DNA of 64,000 nt from Natronomonas halophila (lineage in GTDB: Archaea; Halobacteriota; Halobacteria; Halobacteriales; Haloarculaceae). Shown piece after piece: positions 43,344 through 51,675 of the stretch. The notes beneath the pieces are model-generated. The model made no database searches, was not told where the DNA came from, and was given only the letters and a program-made list of their open reading frames with translations. The stretch is taken from assembly GCF_013391085.1 (NCBI RefSeq), contig NZ_CP058334.1, positions 1,984,001 through 2,048,000 on the forward strand. The letters run 5' to 3'. The position numbers and the translations under genes are program-made. Each line of letters opens with the position of its first letter. Positions within the stretch are counted from its first letter, which is position 1.

Positions 43344-44546
43344 ATGACACACGACGATTCAGACGCCGATTCGGACCGCGACGCATCGCCCGCCAACGAA
43401 CGCTTCGAAACCCGCGCCATCCACGCCGGCCAAGACCCCGACCCCGAGACGGGCGCGCTGATGACGCCCATCCACGCCAACTCCACCTACGCGCAGGACC
43501 GTCCCGGCGAGGACCGCGGCTACGAGTACTCCCGTACTGGCAATCCGACCCGCTCGGATCTCGAAGCCAACCTCGCGGACCTCGAAAACGGCAGCCACGC
43601 GCGGGCCTTCTCCTCGGGGATGGCCTCCATCAACACGGTTCTGAACACCCTCGAAGCCGGCGACGACGTAGTCGCCGGCTCGGACATCTACGGCGGCACC
43701 CACCGCCTCTTCACGCAGGTCTACGAGCAGTTCGACCTCTCGTTTTCGTTCGTCGACACCACCGACCTCTCGGCGGTCGAAGAGGCGATACAGGACGACA
43801 CCGAACTCCTGTGGGTCGAGACGCCGACCAACCCCCTGCTCCAGATTAACGACATCGCCGCACTCGCGGAGATTGCCCACGAGAACGACGCCCTCTGTGC
43901 GGTCGACAACACCTTCGCGACGCCCTATCTCCAGCGGCCCCTCGATTTGGGCGCCGACATCGTCTCCCATTCCCTCACGAAGTACCTCGGCGGTCACTCG
44001 GACGTCATCGGCGGCGCGCTGGTCACCGACGACCCCGAACTCGACGAACAGTTCGGCTTCTATCAGAACAGCGTCGGCGCCACGCCCGGCCCCTTCGAGT
44101 GCTTCCTCGTGTTGCGGGGCACCAAGACGCTGCCCGTCCGCATGGACCGCCACTGTGAGAACGCCCGCCAACTCGCGGTCTGGCTGGAGGACCACCCCGA
44201 CGTGAGCGAGGTGTACTACCCCGGCCTCGAATCCCACCCTGGCCACGATATCGCCGTCCGGCAGATGGACGACTTCGGCGGGATGGTGAGTTTCGAACTC
44301 GACGCGACGCTCGAAGAGACCAGCGACATCTGCGCGGAAACGGAGGTGTTCACCCTCGCCGAGAGCCTCGGCGGCGTCGAGAGCCTCATCGAACAGCCGG
44401 CGGCGATGACCCACGCCGCGATTCCCCAAGAAGAGCGGGAGGCTTCCGGCCTCTCGGACGGCCTCATCCGTGCCAGCGTCGGCATCGAACACTACGAGGA
44501 CCTGCGCGCGGACCTCCAGTCGGCTATCGACGCCGTGCTACACTAG
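43344..44546 (+). CDS. Cystathionine gamma-lyase/synthase (PLP enzyme)
   Basis: The protein has 400 residues from ATG 43344. Landmarks of the Cys/Met-metabolism PLP family: YEYSRTGNPTR, SSGMASINTVL, PTNPLLQI, and the PLP lysine in SHSLTKYLGGHSD (K213). GIEHYEDL near the end completes the family pattern. Together with the gene upstream (stop one base before the ATG) it would convert homocysteine to cysteine through cystathionine. Gamma-lyase versus gamma-synthase cannot be decided by sequence alone. Convergent with the peroxiredoxin. Confidence 0.92.
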   Translation: MTHDDSDADSDRDASPANERFETRAIHAGQDPDPETGALMTPIHANSTYAQDRPGEDRGYEYSRTGNPTRSDLEANLADLENGSHARAFSSGMASINTVLNTLEAGDDVVAGSDIYGGTHRLFTQVYEQFDLSFSFVDTTDLSAVEEAIQDDTELLWVETPTNPLLQINDIAALAEIAHENDALCAVDNTFATPYLQRPLDLGADIVSHSLTKYLGGHSDVIGGALVTDDPELDEQFGFYQNSVGATPGPFECFLVLRGTKTLPVRMDRHCENARQLAVWLEDHPDVSEVYYPGLESHPGHDIAVRQMDDFGGMVSFELDATLEETSDICAETEVFTLAESLGGVESLIEQPAAMTHAAIPQEEREASGLSDGLIRASVGIEHYEDLRADLQSAIDAVLH

Positions 44547-44547
44547 C

Positions 44548-45021
44548 TCAGGCCGCCTCGACGGCGTCGAGCAGGGCCTCGTAATCGGGTTCGTTCGTCG
44601 GGTCGTCGGCCTCCCAACTGTAGGTCACGGTGCCGTCCTCGTCGAGGACGTAGACGGCCCGGTTTGCGACCCCGTACAGCCCCAGATCCGGCAGGTCGAG
44701 CGTGAGGTCGTAGGCCTCGATGGCTTCGCCGTTCATGTCGCTGACGAGGTCGAACCCGAGGCCGTATTCGTCGGCGAACGCCTCCTGGGAGAACGACGAA
44801 TCGGCGCTGATTCCGAAGACGGTCGCCCCCGCGTCGTCGAAGGCCTCGAAACGCTCCTGCAGGGCCACCATCTCGTTCGAACACGGCGGCGTGAACGCCC
44901 CCGGGAAAAATGCCAGTACGACGGGCCCATCGCCGAGATACTCCGAGAGGTCGAACGTCTCGTGGTCGCTGCCCCTGTACGTCGCTGTAAACGTCGGTGC
45001 GGTGTCTCCAGTCGAAACCAT
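44548..45021 (-). CDS. Peroxiredoxin (AhpC/TSA family)
   Basis: The protein has 157 residues, thioredoxin-fold. The peroxidatic site is PGAFTPPCSNEM with Cys47; the following residue is Ser rather than the commoner Thr. Only this Cys is present, so it is a 1-Cys type or needs a partner thiol. It reduces peroxides in the cytoplasm. Its stop lies one base from the end of the cystathionine gene, tail to tail, so thiol supply and peroxide defence sit together. Confidence 0.92.
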   Translation of the reverse strand: MVSTGDTAPTFTATYRGSDHETFDLSEYLGDGPVVLAFFPGAFTPPCSNEMVALQERFEAFDDAGATVFGISADSSFSQEAFADEYGLGFDLVSDMNGEAIEAYDLTLDLPDLGLYGVANRAVYVLDEDGTVTYSWEADDPTNEPDYEALLDAVEAA

Positions 45022-45130
45022 ACCAACGAATATGGGGCGGAACGGACCTAAACGCTTGGCCGAACACGGTCGCTTTCCCCTTCACTGATAGCCTGCCATT
45101 TATACGGCATCCCGCGCCACCTCGGAACGA

Positions 45131-46387
45131 ATGCCCTCCGACGAGTGGTCGGGTCCCGCCCCCACGCCGACAGCCCCCCGAACGAGCACGCGAGCGGTCC
45201 TCGCTATCGGTATCGCTACCGGCGTCATCTCGCTGGCCTTCATGTGGTTGACCGCGCCCGAGCAGGTTCGCCTCGCCTCGGACGTCTACATGCGGGCCGC
45301 CGAGGCGCTGCTGGCGGGCGAGGACATCTACGCGGTGTCGCCGTCGCGGCTGAACGACTACTATTATCTCTACCCGCCCATCGTCACGCTCCTGTTCGTC
45401 CCCCACGCCCTCGTCGGGAGTTCGCTGGTCGCCTTCGGCATCCAGACGGCCCTGAACGTCGGCGCCAGCGTCGGCACGGCCGCCATCATCTATCGCGCGC
45501 TTCAGCGCCGCGGTATCGCCCTCGAACGCTTCGATTTCGGCCTGCTCGTCGGGTTCGTCCTCACGTCGGCCTACGCCGCGATTCCATTGATAAACGGGCA
45601 GGTGACCCACTGGCTGGCGCTGGCCTTCGCGGTCGGCTTCGACGCCCTCGACCGCCGGAGGGAATCGCTCGCTGGCGCGGCCTTCGCTGTCGCGGCGCTT
45701 ATAAAGGTATTTCCGGCGGCTATCGGCCTGTGGCTGCTCCGCCGGCGCGCGTGGCGCGCGGTCGGCGTCGCCGTCCTGACGGGGATGGGCGGCCTCCTGC
45801 TCGGCGTGCTGCTGTTCGGCCCTGACCTCACGGTGACCTACTTTTCGGACGTCCTCGTCGGCCGCTATACGGGCAGCAGTTTCGACGGGACGCCCGCCGT
45901 CTCGCGGAACGTCGACGGCCTCCGGCGGCAGTTGGCCGCGCTGGTTGACGTCTCTCGCCCCGTCCGAACGGCCCTTTCGGTCGGAATACTCGCGCCGATT
46001 CTCGCCATTCTTTATAAAGAGACGGACACCGATGCCCGGCGACAGGCCGCCGGACTCGGAACAGTCGTTGCGACGCTGCTGTTCCTGCCGCTCCAGCCGA
46101 TGTATTCGCTGCTGTTCGTCTTCCCGCTCTGTGTTCTGCTGTATCGGCTACCGTCGGGCCGTCCCCGAACAGTCCTCGTCGTCGGAACGCTGTGTTCGTA
46201 TCTCGTTGTCGGCTTCGAGGAGGTCGTCATCGCAGTCGAGGCGGTCCCGATTCCGGAAGCGGTCGCCGCGCCGCTCCTCGGCGCCGTCGAGGCGGTTTTC
46301 ACCGTCATCCTCCCGCCGACGGTCGGTCTCTGGCTGCTACTGGCGGCCTGCGTCCTCGTCGCTCGCGATTCAGAACTGCAGATGTGA
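45131..46387 (+). CDS. GT87 family membrane glycosyltransferase (DUF2029)
   Basis: The protein has 418 residues. It is polytopic, about 10 helices, with the GT-C signatures RLASDVYMRAAEALLAGEDI in the first outer loop, YYYLYPPIVTLLF, then INGQVTHWLALAFAV, a conserved GQVN-like motif, and ALIKVFPAAIG. Such enzymes transfer mannose or other sugars from a lipid-phosphate donor on the outer face. It is likely part of the same surface-glycan work as Agl23 and GtrA. It overlaps the convergent Rieske gene by 18 bp. Confidence 0.87.
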   Translation: MPSDEWSGPAPTPTAPRTSTRAVLAIGIATGVISLAFMWLTAPEQVRLASDVYMRAAEALLAGEDIYAVSPSRLNDYYYLYPPIVTLLFVPHALVGSSLVAFGIQTALNVGASVGTAAIIYRALQRRGIALERFDFGLLVGFVLTSAYAAIPLINGQVTHWLALAFAVGFDALDRRRESLAGAAFAVAALIKVFPAAIGLWLLRRRAWRAVGVAVLTGMGGLLLGVLLFGPDLTVTYFSDVLVGRYTGSSFDGTPAVSRNVDGLRRQLAALVDVSRPVRTALSVGILAPILAILYKETDTDARRQAAGLGTVVATLLFLPLQPMYSLLFVFPLCVLLYRLPSGRPRTVLVVGTLCSYLVVGFEEVVIAVEAVPIPEAVAAPLLGAVEAVFTVILPPTVGLWLLLAACVLVARDSELQM

Positions 46388-46777
46388 GGTGGAACTCGGG
46401 CCGTCATCGTCGTCGATGCCCCCCTCGTGGCGGAATTCGAGGTCCTCGTCGGTGAGGTAGATTTGGCCGTGTCGCACCGAGATGTCGACCTCGGCGAGCG
46501 TCGAGCCGGCGGCCTTGCCGTTGTCACAGTAGCCCGATTCGGCGTCGAACATCGAGCCGTGTTTCGGGCAAATAATCTCTCCGTTCCGCATCGCGGCGCC
46601 GTTGCCGCGGTCGAGGCGCTGGTCGGTCTCGTGCTGACAGAAGTTCTTCCATGCGGAGACGCCATCGGAGAGGGACACGAGGATGACTTCTTCGAGGTTG
46701 CCGTCGGCCTCCTCGACGGTGAAGAGATACGAGCCGTTGTCGGGAATCTCGTCGGTGCTCGCGATGAGGGTCGTCAT
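46370..46777 (-). CDS. Rieske [2Fe-2S] protein
   Basis: The protein has 135 residues. Cluster ligands are C47 and H49 (FCQHETD) and C70 and H73 (CPKHGSMFD), both boxes complete. There is no membrane helix or oxygenase domain, so it is a soluble ferredoxin-like electron carrier of the nitrite reductase small subunit/dioxygenase ferredoxin type. The C-terminal tail is acidic. The partner is not adjacent. Confidence 0.92.
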   Translation of the reverse strand: MTTLIASTDEIPDNGSYLFTVEEADGNLEEVILVSLSDGVSAWKNFCQHETDQRLDRGNGAAMRNGEIICPKHGSMFDAESGYCDNGKAAGSTLAEVDISVRHGQIYLTDEDLEFRHEGGIDDDDGPSSTSHLQF

Positions 46778-46940
46778 CGGCGGCCATAGGCGGGGCGATG
46801 ACTTGACGGCTTGGGACGCCGACCGGTCGTACCGCCCCCGCCGACTCGACGCTCGAATAGACCAGAAGTTTCAGGGAAACGCGTACTAAAGGAGGGGATA
46901 ACCGTCGCTTCGCGCGGGACGGAGCGACCCCATACAACCG

Positions 46941-48380
46941 ATGACTGGCGCCGATATATCGAACGTGGTCCTCGTGACCGTCGACTCGCTCCGAGCGGAC
47001 GCCACGGCTCCCTACGACGAAAGCCGTCATACGCCGGTTATCGAGGAACTGGCCGAAGAGGGGACGGTCTTCGAACACGCCTTCGCGACGGGCAACTGGA
47101 CCCCGTTTTCGTTCCCGGGTATTCTCGCCTCCCGCCCCGTCTTCGCTGATTCGGGCGATATCGGCGTCGAGAAGGCCGACACGCTCGCCGAAACCCTCTC
47201 GGGAGCCGGTCTCGAGACGGGCGGGTTCAACGCCGCCAACGGCTTTCTGACCAGCCACTGGGGCTACGACGACGGCTTCGACGAGTTCGAACCGTTCGTC
47301 ACCGGCAGTTCCAGGTTCTACAGCCAGTATCTCGCCGCTCATCCGACCGTCGAGGCGTGGCTCCAGTTGGCGGCCTCGCCGTTCCGGCGGTTCGCCTCGA
47401 AACTCCGCCGCGACGGCAACGACAAGCCCTTCTTCGACGCCTCCCGCGGCCTCGACGTCGAGCGGTCGGCCACCGGCTTCATCGACGACACCGACGAACC
47501 GTTCTTCCTGTGGGTTCACTACATGGACACCCACACGCCCTACGTCCCCGCCCCGCGATACGTCCGTGAGGTCTCCGATTCCCGCCTCGGCACCCACCGG
47601 ATGCTCATGGCCCACACCCGAACGGGGCTGGGCTGGGAGGTCGGCGACCGCACCCTCCAGGACCTCCGGACGCTCTATCAGGGCGGTACCCGGCAGGTCG
47701 ACGCCAGCATCGGCCGGATTCGCGAGGCGCTGTCGGCGGCGGGCGTCGCGGACGACACCGCCATGATCGTCGCGGGCGACCACGGCGAGGAGTTTCAGGA
47801 ACACGGCCACCTCGCTCACTACCCGAAACTCTACGACGAACTCATTCACGTCCCGCTTATCGTCGATATACCGGGTGTCGACGGCGGCCGCGTCGAGGAA
47901 GCGGTCGGCCTCGACGATATTCCGCCGACGGTATGCGGCCTGCTCGGCGTCGACGGGCGGGATTCGTGGGTCGGCGAGGACCTCACGCCGACGCTTCTCG
48001 ACGGCGAGACGCCGTCCGGCGACCCAATCGTATCGGTGGCCGTCCGCGGTGAGGAGGTGACAACCCAGCCTATCCCCCGGAGTTTGGTGGAGGGCGACCT
48101 CCTCGTCAGCGCCCGCACGACCGAGTGGACCTATATCCGGAACACCGAAAGCGGCGAGGAGGAACTCTACTATCGGCCGACGGACCCGACCCAGCAGGAG
48201 AACCTGATGGGGGATGTCGACGCGGACACCAACGCCGACGCCGACGCTACGGCGGCCATCGAACACCTCCGACCCATCGCCGAGCGACACGCGGCGTCGC
48301 TTTCGTCGGAAGGGCCGACGGCCAGCGGCGATGTCGACGAGGACCTCGAACGACGGCTCTCGGCGCTCGGCTACCGATAG
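46941..48380 (+). CDS. Sulfatase-like alkaline phosphatase superfamily hydrolase
   Basis: The protein has 479 residues. The metal site opens NVVLVTVDSLRADA (D15), with FVLWVHYMDTHTPY-like WVHYMDTHTPYVPAP in the middle and VAGDHGEEFQEHGH near residue 275, all typical of sulfatases. The usual CxPSR nucleophile box is replaced by GNWTPFSFPGIL, so formylglycine cannot form; Thr54 could be the nucleophile, as in phosphoglycerol or phosphoethanolamine transferases. There is no signal peptide, so action is cytoplasmic. Its TAG is followed at once by the GtrA ATG. Confidence 0.87.
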   Translation: MTGADISNVVLVTVDSLRADATAPYDESRHTPVIEELAEEGTVFEHAFATGNWTPFSFPGILASRPVFADSGDIGVEKADTLAETLSGAGLETGGFNAANGFLTSHWGYDDGFDEFEPFVTGSSRFYSQYLAAHPTVEAWLQLAASPFRRFASKLRRDGNDKPFFDASRGLDVERSATGFIDDTDEPFFLWVHYMDTHTPYVPAPRYVREVSDSRLGTHRMLMAHTRTGLGWEVGDRTLQDLRTLYQGGTRQVDASIGRIREALSAAGVADDTAMIVAGDHGEEFQEHGHLAHYPKLYDELIHVPLIVDIPGVDGGRVEEAVGLDDIPPTVCGLLGVDGRDSWVGEDLTPTLLDGETPSGDPIVSVAVRGEEVTTQPIPRSLVEGDLLVSARTTEWTYIRNTESGEEELYYRPTDPTQQENLMGDVDADTNADADATAAIEHLRPIAERHAASLSSEGPTASGDVDEDLERRLSALGYR

Positions 48381-48803
48381 ATGGTACGGGAGACCCTCCG
48401 CCAACTCGTCGAGGGCCCCCTCGCAGTTCGGCTGCGGCGGTTCGCCGCCGTCGGCGCGCTCGCGGCGGGTGTCCAACTCGTCTTGCTGTGGCTGCTCGTC
48501 GATATGGGGGAACTCAACTACATCGTGGCGGCGTTTCTGGCTATCGAGACCACCATCATCTTCCAGTATGTCCTCAACAACGCGTGGACGTTCCACGCCG
48601 ACCGCAAGACCGAACGCTGGTCGTACGTCTACGGACTGGTGAAGACGAACATCGTCCGCGGGTCGGCGATTCCCATCCAGTTGTTCGTCCTCTACGTCTT
48701 CGTGGCGTTCGGGTCGCTGCAGTATCTGGTAGCGAACGCCATCGCCATCGCGGCGACCGGCCTCTACCGCTACGTTCTCGACGCGCGATGGACGTGGTCG
48801 TAG
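48381..48803 (+). CDS. GtrA family membrane protein
   Basis: The protein has 140 residues with four helices. RFAAVGALAAGVQLVLLWLL and VLNNAWTFHADRKTERW (the NFxxxxxWTF-type motif) identify GtrA. These proteins are thought to help move lipid-linked sugars or anchor surface polysaccharides. It starts right after the sulfatase-like stop, so the two are translated together, suggesting a surface-lipid or glycan modification pair. Confidence 0.9.
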   Translation: MVRETLRQLVEGPLAVRLRRFAAVGALAAGVQLVLLWLLVDMGELNYIVAAFLAIETTIIFQYVLNNAWTFHADRKTERWSYVYGLVKTNIVRGSAIPIQLFVLYVFVAFGSLQYLVANAIAIAATGLYRYVLDARWTWS

Positions 48804-48821
48804 GCCCCTCCCCTTCTCCGC

Positions 48822-50594
48822 TTATATATCGCCGATAGGCTCGTCGACGCCACCGAAGTAGCGTTCGGCGACGTGTTCGGCCGTCCGCAGCGCCAGCGCC
48901 TGGCCAGTATGCGTCGGGTTCGCGCCGCCGACGCCGTTCGAGAGCGCCGAGTGGTCGGCGATGAACAGCCGGTTCACGTCCTTTGCCTCGCCGCCGGTAT
49001 CCAGCACCTTCCCCATCGCCATCGAGGACTGCATGTGCAGGAGGATGGGTGCGGCGTCGGTTCGGTGGATGTGTTCGGCGCCCGCCTCATCGAGGATTTC
49101 GGCGGCACGGACGGCGAGGTCGTCGCGCCGCTGGTCGTCCTCGGGGTGGGCCTCCCATTCGACCTGCGGGACCGGACCGTGTTCGTCCTCGGTCGATTCG
49201 TCGACGGAGACACCGTTCGTCTTCCGCGGCCGGTCGTCGGTATGACAGATGAGCGTCAGCGTCCGTCGGTAGTCGGCCATCCGTTCTTTCAGTTCGCGGC
49301 CGGCCAAGCGTCCGGCGCTATCCCACGGCTTGCCCGCCGTCTCGCGGTCGAAGGCCCACTCGCCCCGCCCGGCGGCGTAGACGGCCATCGCGGTGATGCC
49401 GGGCGCGAAGGTGTTGACCGCGATACCGCCCGTTCCGGGCACGTCGACCCGCGAGCCGGCGGCCTGTCCCTGGTGGGGTTCGGTCCGCCGCTGGCCGATG
49501 AGGTCCTCCAGCGTGTCGGGGTCGAAGACGCCCGCGACGAAATCGAAGTGGTGGGTGGTCAGCCCCTTGCCGACCCAACCGTTGTCCGGTAGGCCGCTGT
49601 TGAGCCACAGCCGTGGCGTCTCCACGCAGCCGGCCGCTAACACGACGGTATCGGCGCGGACGCGCTCGGTCGTCCCCGCCCACGTGTCGCGGAATTCGAC
49701 GCCGGTCGCCTCGATAGACCCGGGACCGCCCTCGGTCAGCACCTCCGTCGCGAAGGCGTTCGGCCGGACTTCGACGTTGCCGGTATCGAGCGCCCGCGGG
49801 ACGAGCGAGATACTGGCCGACCGCTTGGCCCGTTCGCGATAGGGCGCTCCGCGAGGATGTGGACCGCCCTGATGTTCGTGCATTGCGAGCGTGTCGCCCT
49901 CGTAGTCGGGATAGCGATAGGCGTCGTCCGCCTCGTTGTCCCCACTTTCTTCGTCCCCGCCGTCCCGCATCAGCCGCTCGTCGGGGTGCGTGATGGCGTT
50001 CGGGAACGGCCGGTAGCCCTCCGTCGTGACGTTCAGCCCATCGTTCAACTCGTAGCCCGCACGGCGCGCCCCCTCGAAGAACGCCTCGCCCTTCGGCGTC
50101 GTCGGCGCGGGCTTGACCGGGTGAGCCTCCTCCAGCAGTTGATAGTAGGGCACCAAATCGGCGTAGTCGATGGGCCAATGCGGCTGGTCGTCGATGCTCT
50201 CGACGAACGCTCGCGGGTGGTTCGCGTAGTAGTGTTGGGTCGTTCCGCCGACGCCCGACAACTGCGAGATGAGTGCCTGCTGTGGGACGGTGCGCTGCCA
50301 CGGCGGCCGTTCGGCGTCCGCCGGTCCCCACCGTAACTTCCCGGTGACGGGGTCGTTCATGTCTCCTTCCTTCGCGGTGAACTGCTCGTCGAGCAACTCG
50401 CCCGAGAGGTCCGCCGGGTCCGCCGATGCCTCGCCGCCCGGCGCGTCGTTCGGCGCCTGCCACTTCTCGTTGCCGTAGAAGGGGCCGGCCTCCAGCATCG
50501 TCACGTCGACGCCGAGTTGCCCCAGTCGCCACGCCAGCGCGGGGGCGTCACCGCCCGCGCCGACCACGACGACGTCGGTTTCGCGTTCGCGCAT
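48822..50594 (-). CDS. GMC family FAD oxidoreductase (gluconate-dehydrogenase type large subunit)
   Basis: The protein has 590 residues. The FAD-binding loop reads VVVGAGGDAPALAWRLGQLG (the GxGxxG motif is altered to GAGGDA), VTMLEAGP follows, then SGVGGTTQHYYANHPRAF, VLAAGCVETPRLWLNSG, and the C-terminal active-site region MQSSMAMGKVLDTGG...ALSNGVGGANPTHTGQALA with His/Asn. It oxidises a sugar or alcohol and passes electrons on. It overlaps the small-subunit gene by one base (TGATG). There is no Tat signal in either subunit, so the complex may be cytoplasmic. Confidence 0.88.
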   Translation of the reverse strand: MRERETDVVVVGAGGDAPALAWRLGQLGVDVTMLEAGPFYGNEKWQAPNDAPGGEASADPADLSGELLDEQFTAKEGDMNDPVTGKLRWGPADAERPPWQRTVPQQALISQLSGVGGTTQHYYANHPRAFVESIDDQPHWPIDYADLVPYYQLLEEAHPVKPAPTTPKGEAFFEGARRAGYELNDGLNVTTEGYRPFPNAITHPDERLMRDGGDEESGDNEADDAYRYPDYEGDTLAMHEHQGGPHPRGAPYRERAKRSASISLVPRALDTGNVEVRPNAFATEVLTEGGPGSIEATGVEFRDTWAGTTERVRADTVVLAAGCVETPRLWLNSGLPDNGWVGKGLTTHHFDFVAGVFDPDTLEDLIGQRRTEPHQGQAAGSRVDVPGTGGIAVNTFAPGITAMAVYAAGRGEWAFDRETAGKPWDSAGRLAGRELKERMADYRRTLTLICHTDDRPRKTNGVSVDESTEDEHGPVPQVEWEAHPEDDQRRDDLAVRAAEILDEAGAEHIHRTDAAPILLHMQSSMAMGKVLDTGGEAKDVNRLFIADHSALSNGVGGANPTHTGQALALRTAEHVAERYFGGVDEPIGDI

Positions 50595-51184
50595 CAGTAG
50601 TCGTTCTCCTCGAACGCCTCGATTTCGTAGCCCATGCCGACCGCATACCCCTCCGCAGGTCCGGGATAGCCAGTTTGGTCCCAGCCGAGCGACCCTTCTC
50701 CCTGCTCACCCGTCACCTCGGAGTAGTAAACGAATTCGATGAGGATAGGCAGCGAACTGGCGAGGAACTGCACTGCGCCGAGCGATGCCGAATCGTAGCG
50801 CTCCGCTAGTTTCGCCACGACCCCCTCGTCTTCGAGCAGACGGAGCGTGCGGAGTCGGTCCTTCCGGGAGAGCCGCGAGAAGATACCGCGGGAGAAGTCG
50901 TCGTTGGGCGTGTTGAGGCCGTCTTCGGTGCGTCGCCGGACCAGCAACTCGACGGCGGCGATATCCAGCAGCGTCGCAACGGCGGGGGCCAGCGGCACCG
51001 CGTCGGTCACTGCCGCGGCGGCGCCGTGGGTTTCGAGGAAATTGTTCACCCGCTCGATGACTGATTTCTCCAGGTCGACGTCGAGACCCCCGGGGACGTG
51101 TTCCTCGCCTCGGTCGGCCAGTTCGGGTGTCTCCGGAACGACTGCATCGACCAGCGCCGCGAACGTCCCGCGCGTGTGGCTCAC
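50594..51184 (-). CDS. Gluconate 2-dehydrogenase subunit 3-like protein
   Basis: The protein has 196 residues, about the family length. It has the opening TFAALVDAVVPETPELADRG (the ALxDxIIPxT pattern), a helical middle and a C-terminal TGYPGPAEGYAVGMGYEI that matches the proline-rich end known in the family. It would be the small subunit for the GMC oxidoreductase downstream. No twin-arginine signal was found, unlike bacterial relatives. Confidence 0.85.
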   Translation of the reverse strand: MSHTRGTFAALVDAVVPETPELADRGEEHVPGGLDVDLEKSVIERVNNFLETHGAAAAVTDAVPLAPAVATLLDIAAVELLVRRRTEDGLNTPNDDFSRGIFSRLSRKDRLRTLRLLEDEGVVAKLAERYDSASLGAVQFLASSLPILIEFVYYSEVTGEQGEGSLGWDQTGYPGPAEGYAVGMGYEIEAFEENDY

Positions 51185-51499
51185 GGGTGCTGCACCTCTT
51201 CTGTGCGTTGAGTTGCCATACCGCTGTCTCCAGCGGCACCACTGTCAATTTTTGGCCGTCTATCCGGGGACGTAGGGAGGTTCTGATCTTATCGGGATAT
51301 GATACGTTTCGACCACTGGCCATATTCGGTGTACATGACGGATATATAACGTCTGACGCACCGGATATATGTCTGAATTCCGGGTCTAGAAGTCATTTAA
51401 CGGCCTGATATGGGCATAAAAACTTTACAATATTCTCTAAAGACTTGTCTTAAATCTTAAGGTATTTTTATTTACCGAGCCGACTCATGGAAGGCTGTC
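51185..51499. other. Noncoding interval upstream of the 46-residue peptide
   Basis: No gene is supported. It holds a direct repeat CGGATATAT...GTCTGA (51339-51356 and 51362-51376) and AT-rich DNA toward the peptide gene, with the TATA-like box at 51463-51474. Confidence 0.5.
51463..51474 (+). promoter_or_regulatory. TATA-like box for the 46-residue peptide gene
   Basis: tatttttattta ends 26 bp before ATG 51500, as expected for a leaderless transcript. Confidence 0.55.
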
Positions 51500-51640
51500 A
51501 TGTCCGAAGACAACAACGCGGTCTCGAACTGGCTCGCAGAGCACCCGAAAATGACTGGCGTCCTCTTCACGATGATGCTGCTGCTGACGCAGGCAGGGTC
51601 GGCTGTGGCGGTGAACGGCGGCGGGACTGCTGGTCCATAA
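51500..51640 (+). CDS. 46-residue hydrophobic peptide (DUF7503-like)
   Basis: A short frame encodes 46 residues: a polar head (SEDNNAVSNWLAEHPKM), one hydrophobic helix (TGVLFTMMLLLTQAGSAVAV) and a small Gly-rich tail ending TAGP. It resembles the haloarchaeal DUF7503 small proteins, known to me as LAEHPxM...LFTMxLLLxQAG peptides. It faces the CHAT protease gene tail to tail with 35 bp between the stops. The helix could insert in the membrane, so a holin-like effector or a protease substrate is possible; both are inference. A leaderless promoter is placed just upstream. Confidence 0.75.
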   Translation: MSEDNNAVSNWLAEHPKMTGVLFTMMLLLTQAGSAVAVNGGGTAGP

Positions 51641-51675
51641 CCTCACCAGATAACCCCGACAGAGTAGCTACTGTA

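Noticed and set aside
46524-48596. 690-codon frame opposite the sulfatase-like and GtrA genes
   Set aside because: Antisense to genes with clear motifs; composition is that of a shadow frame (Arg, Val, Glu, Gly rich).
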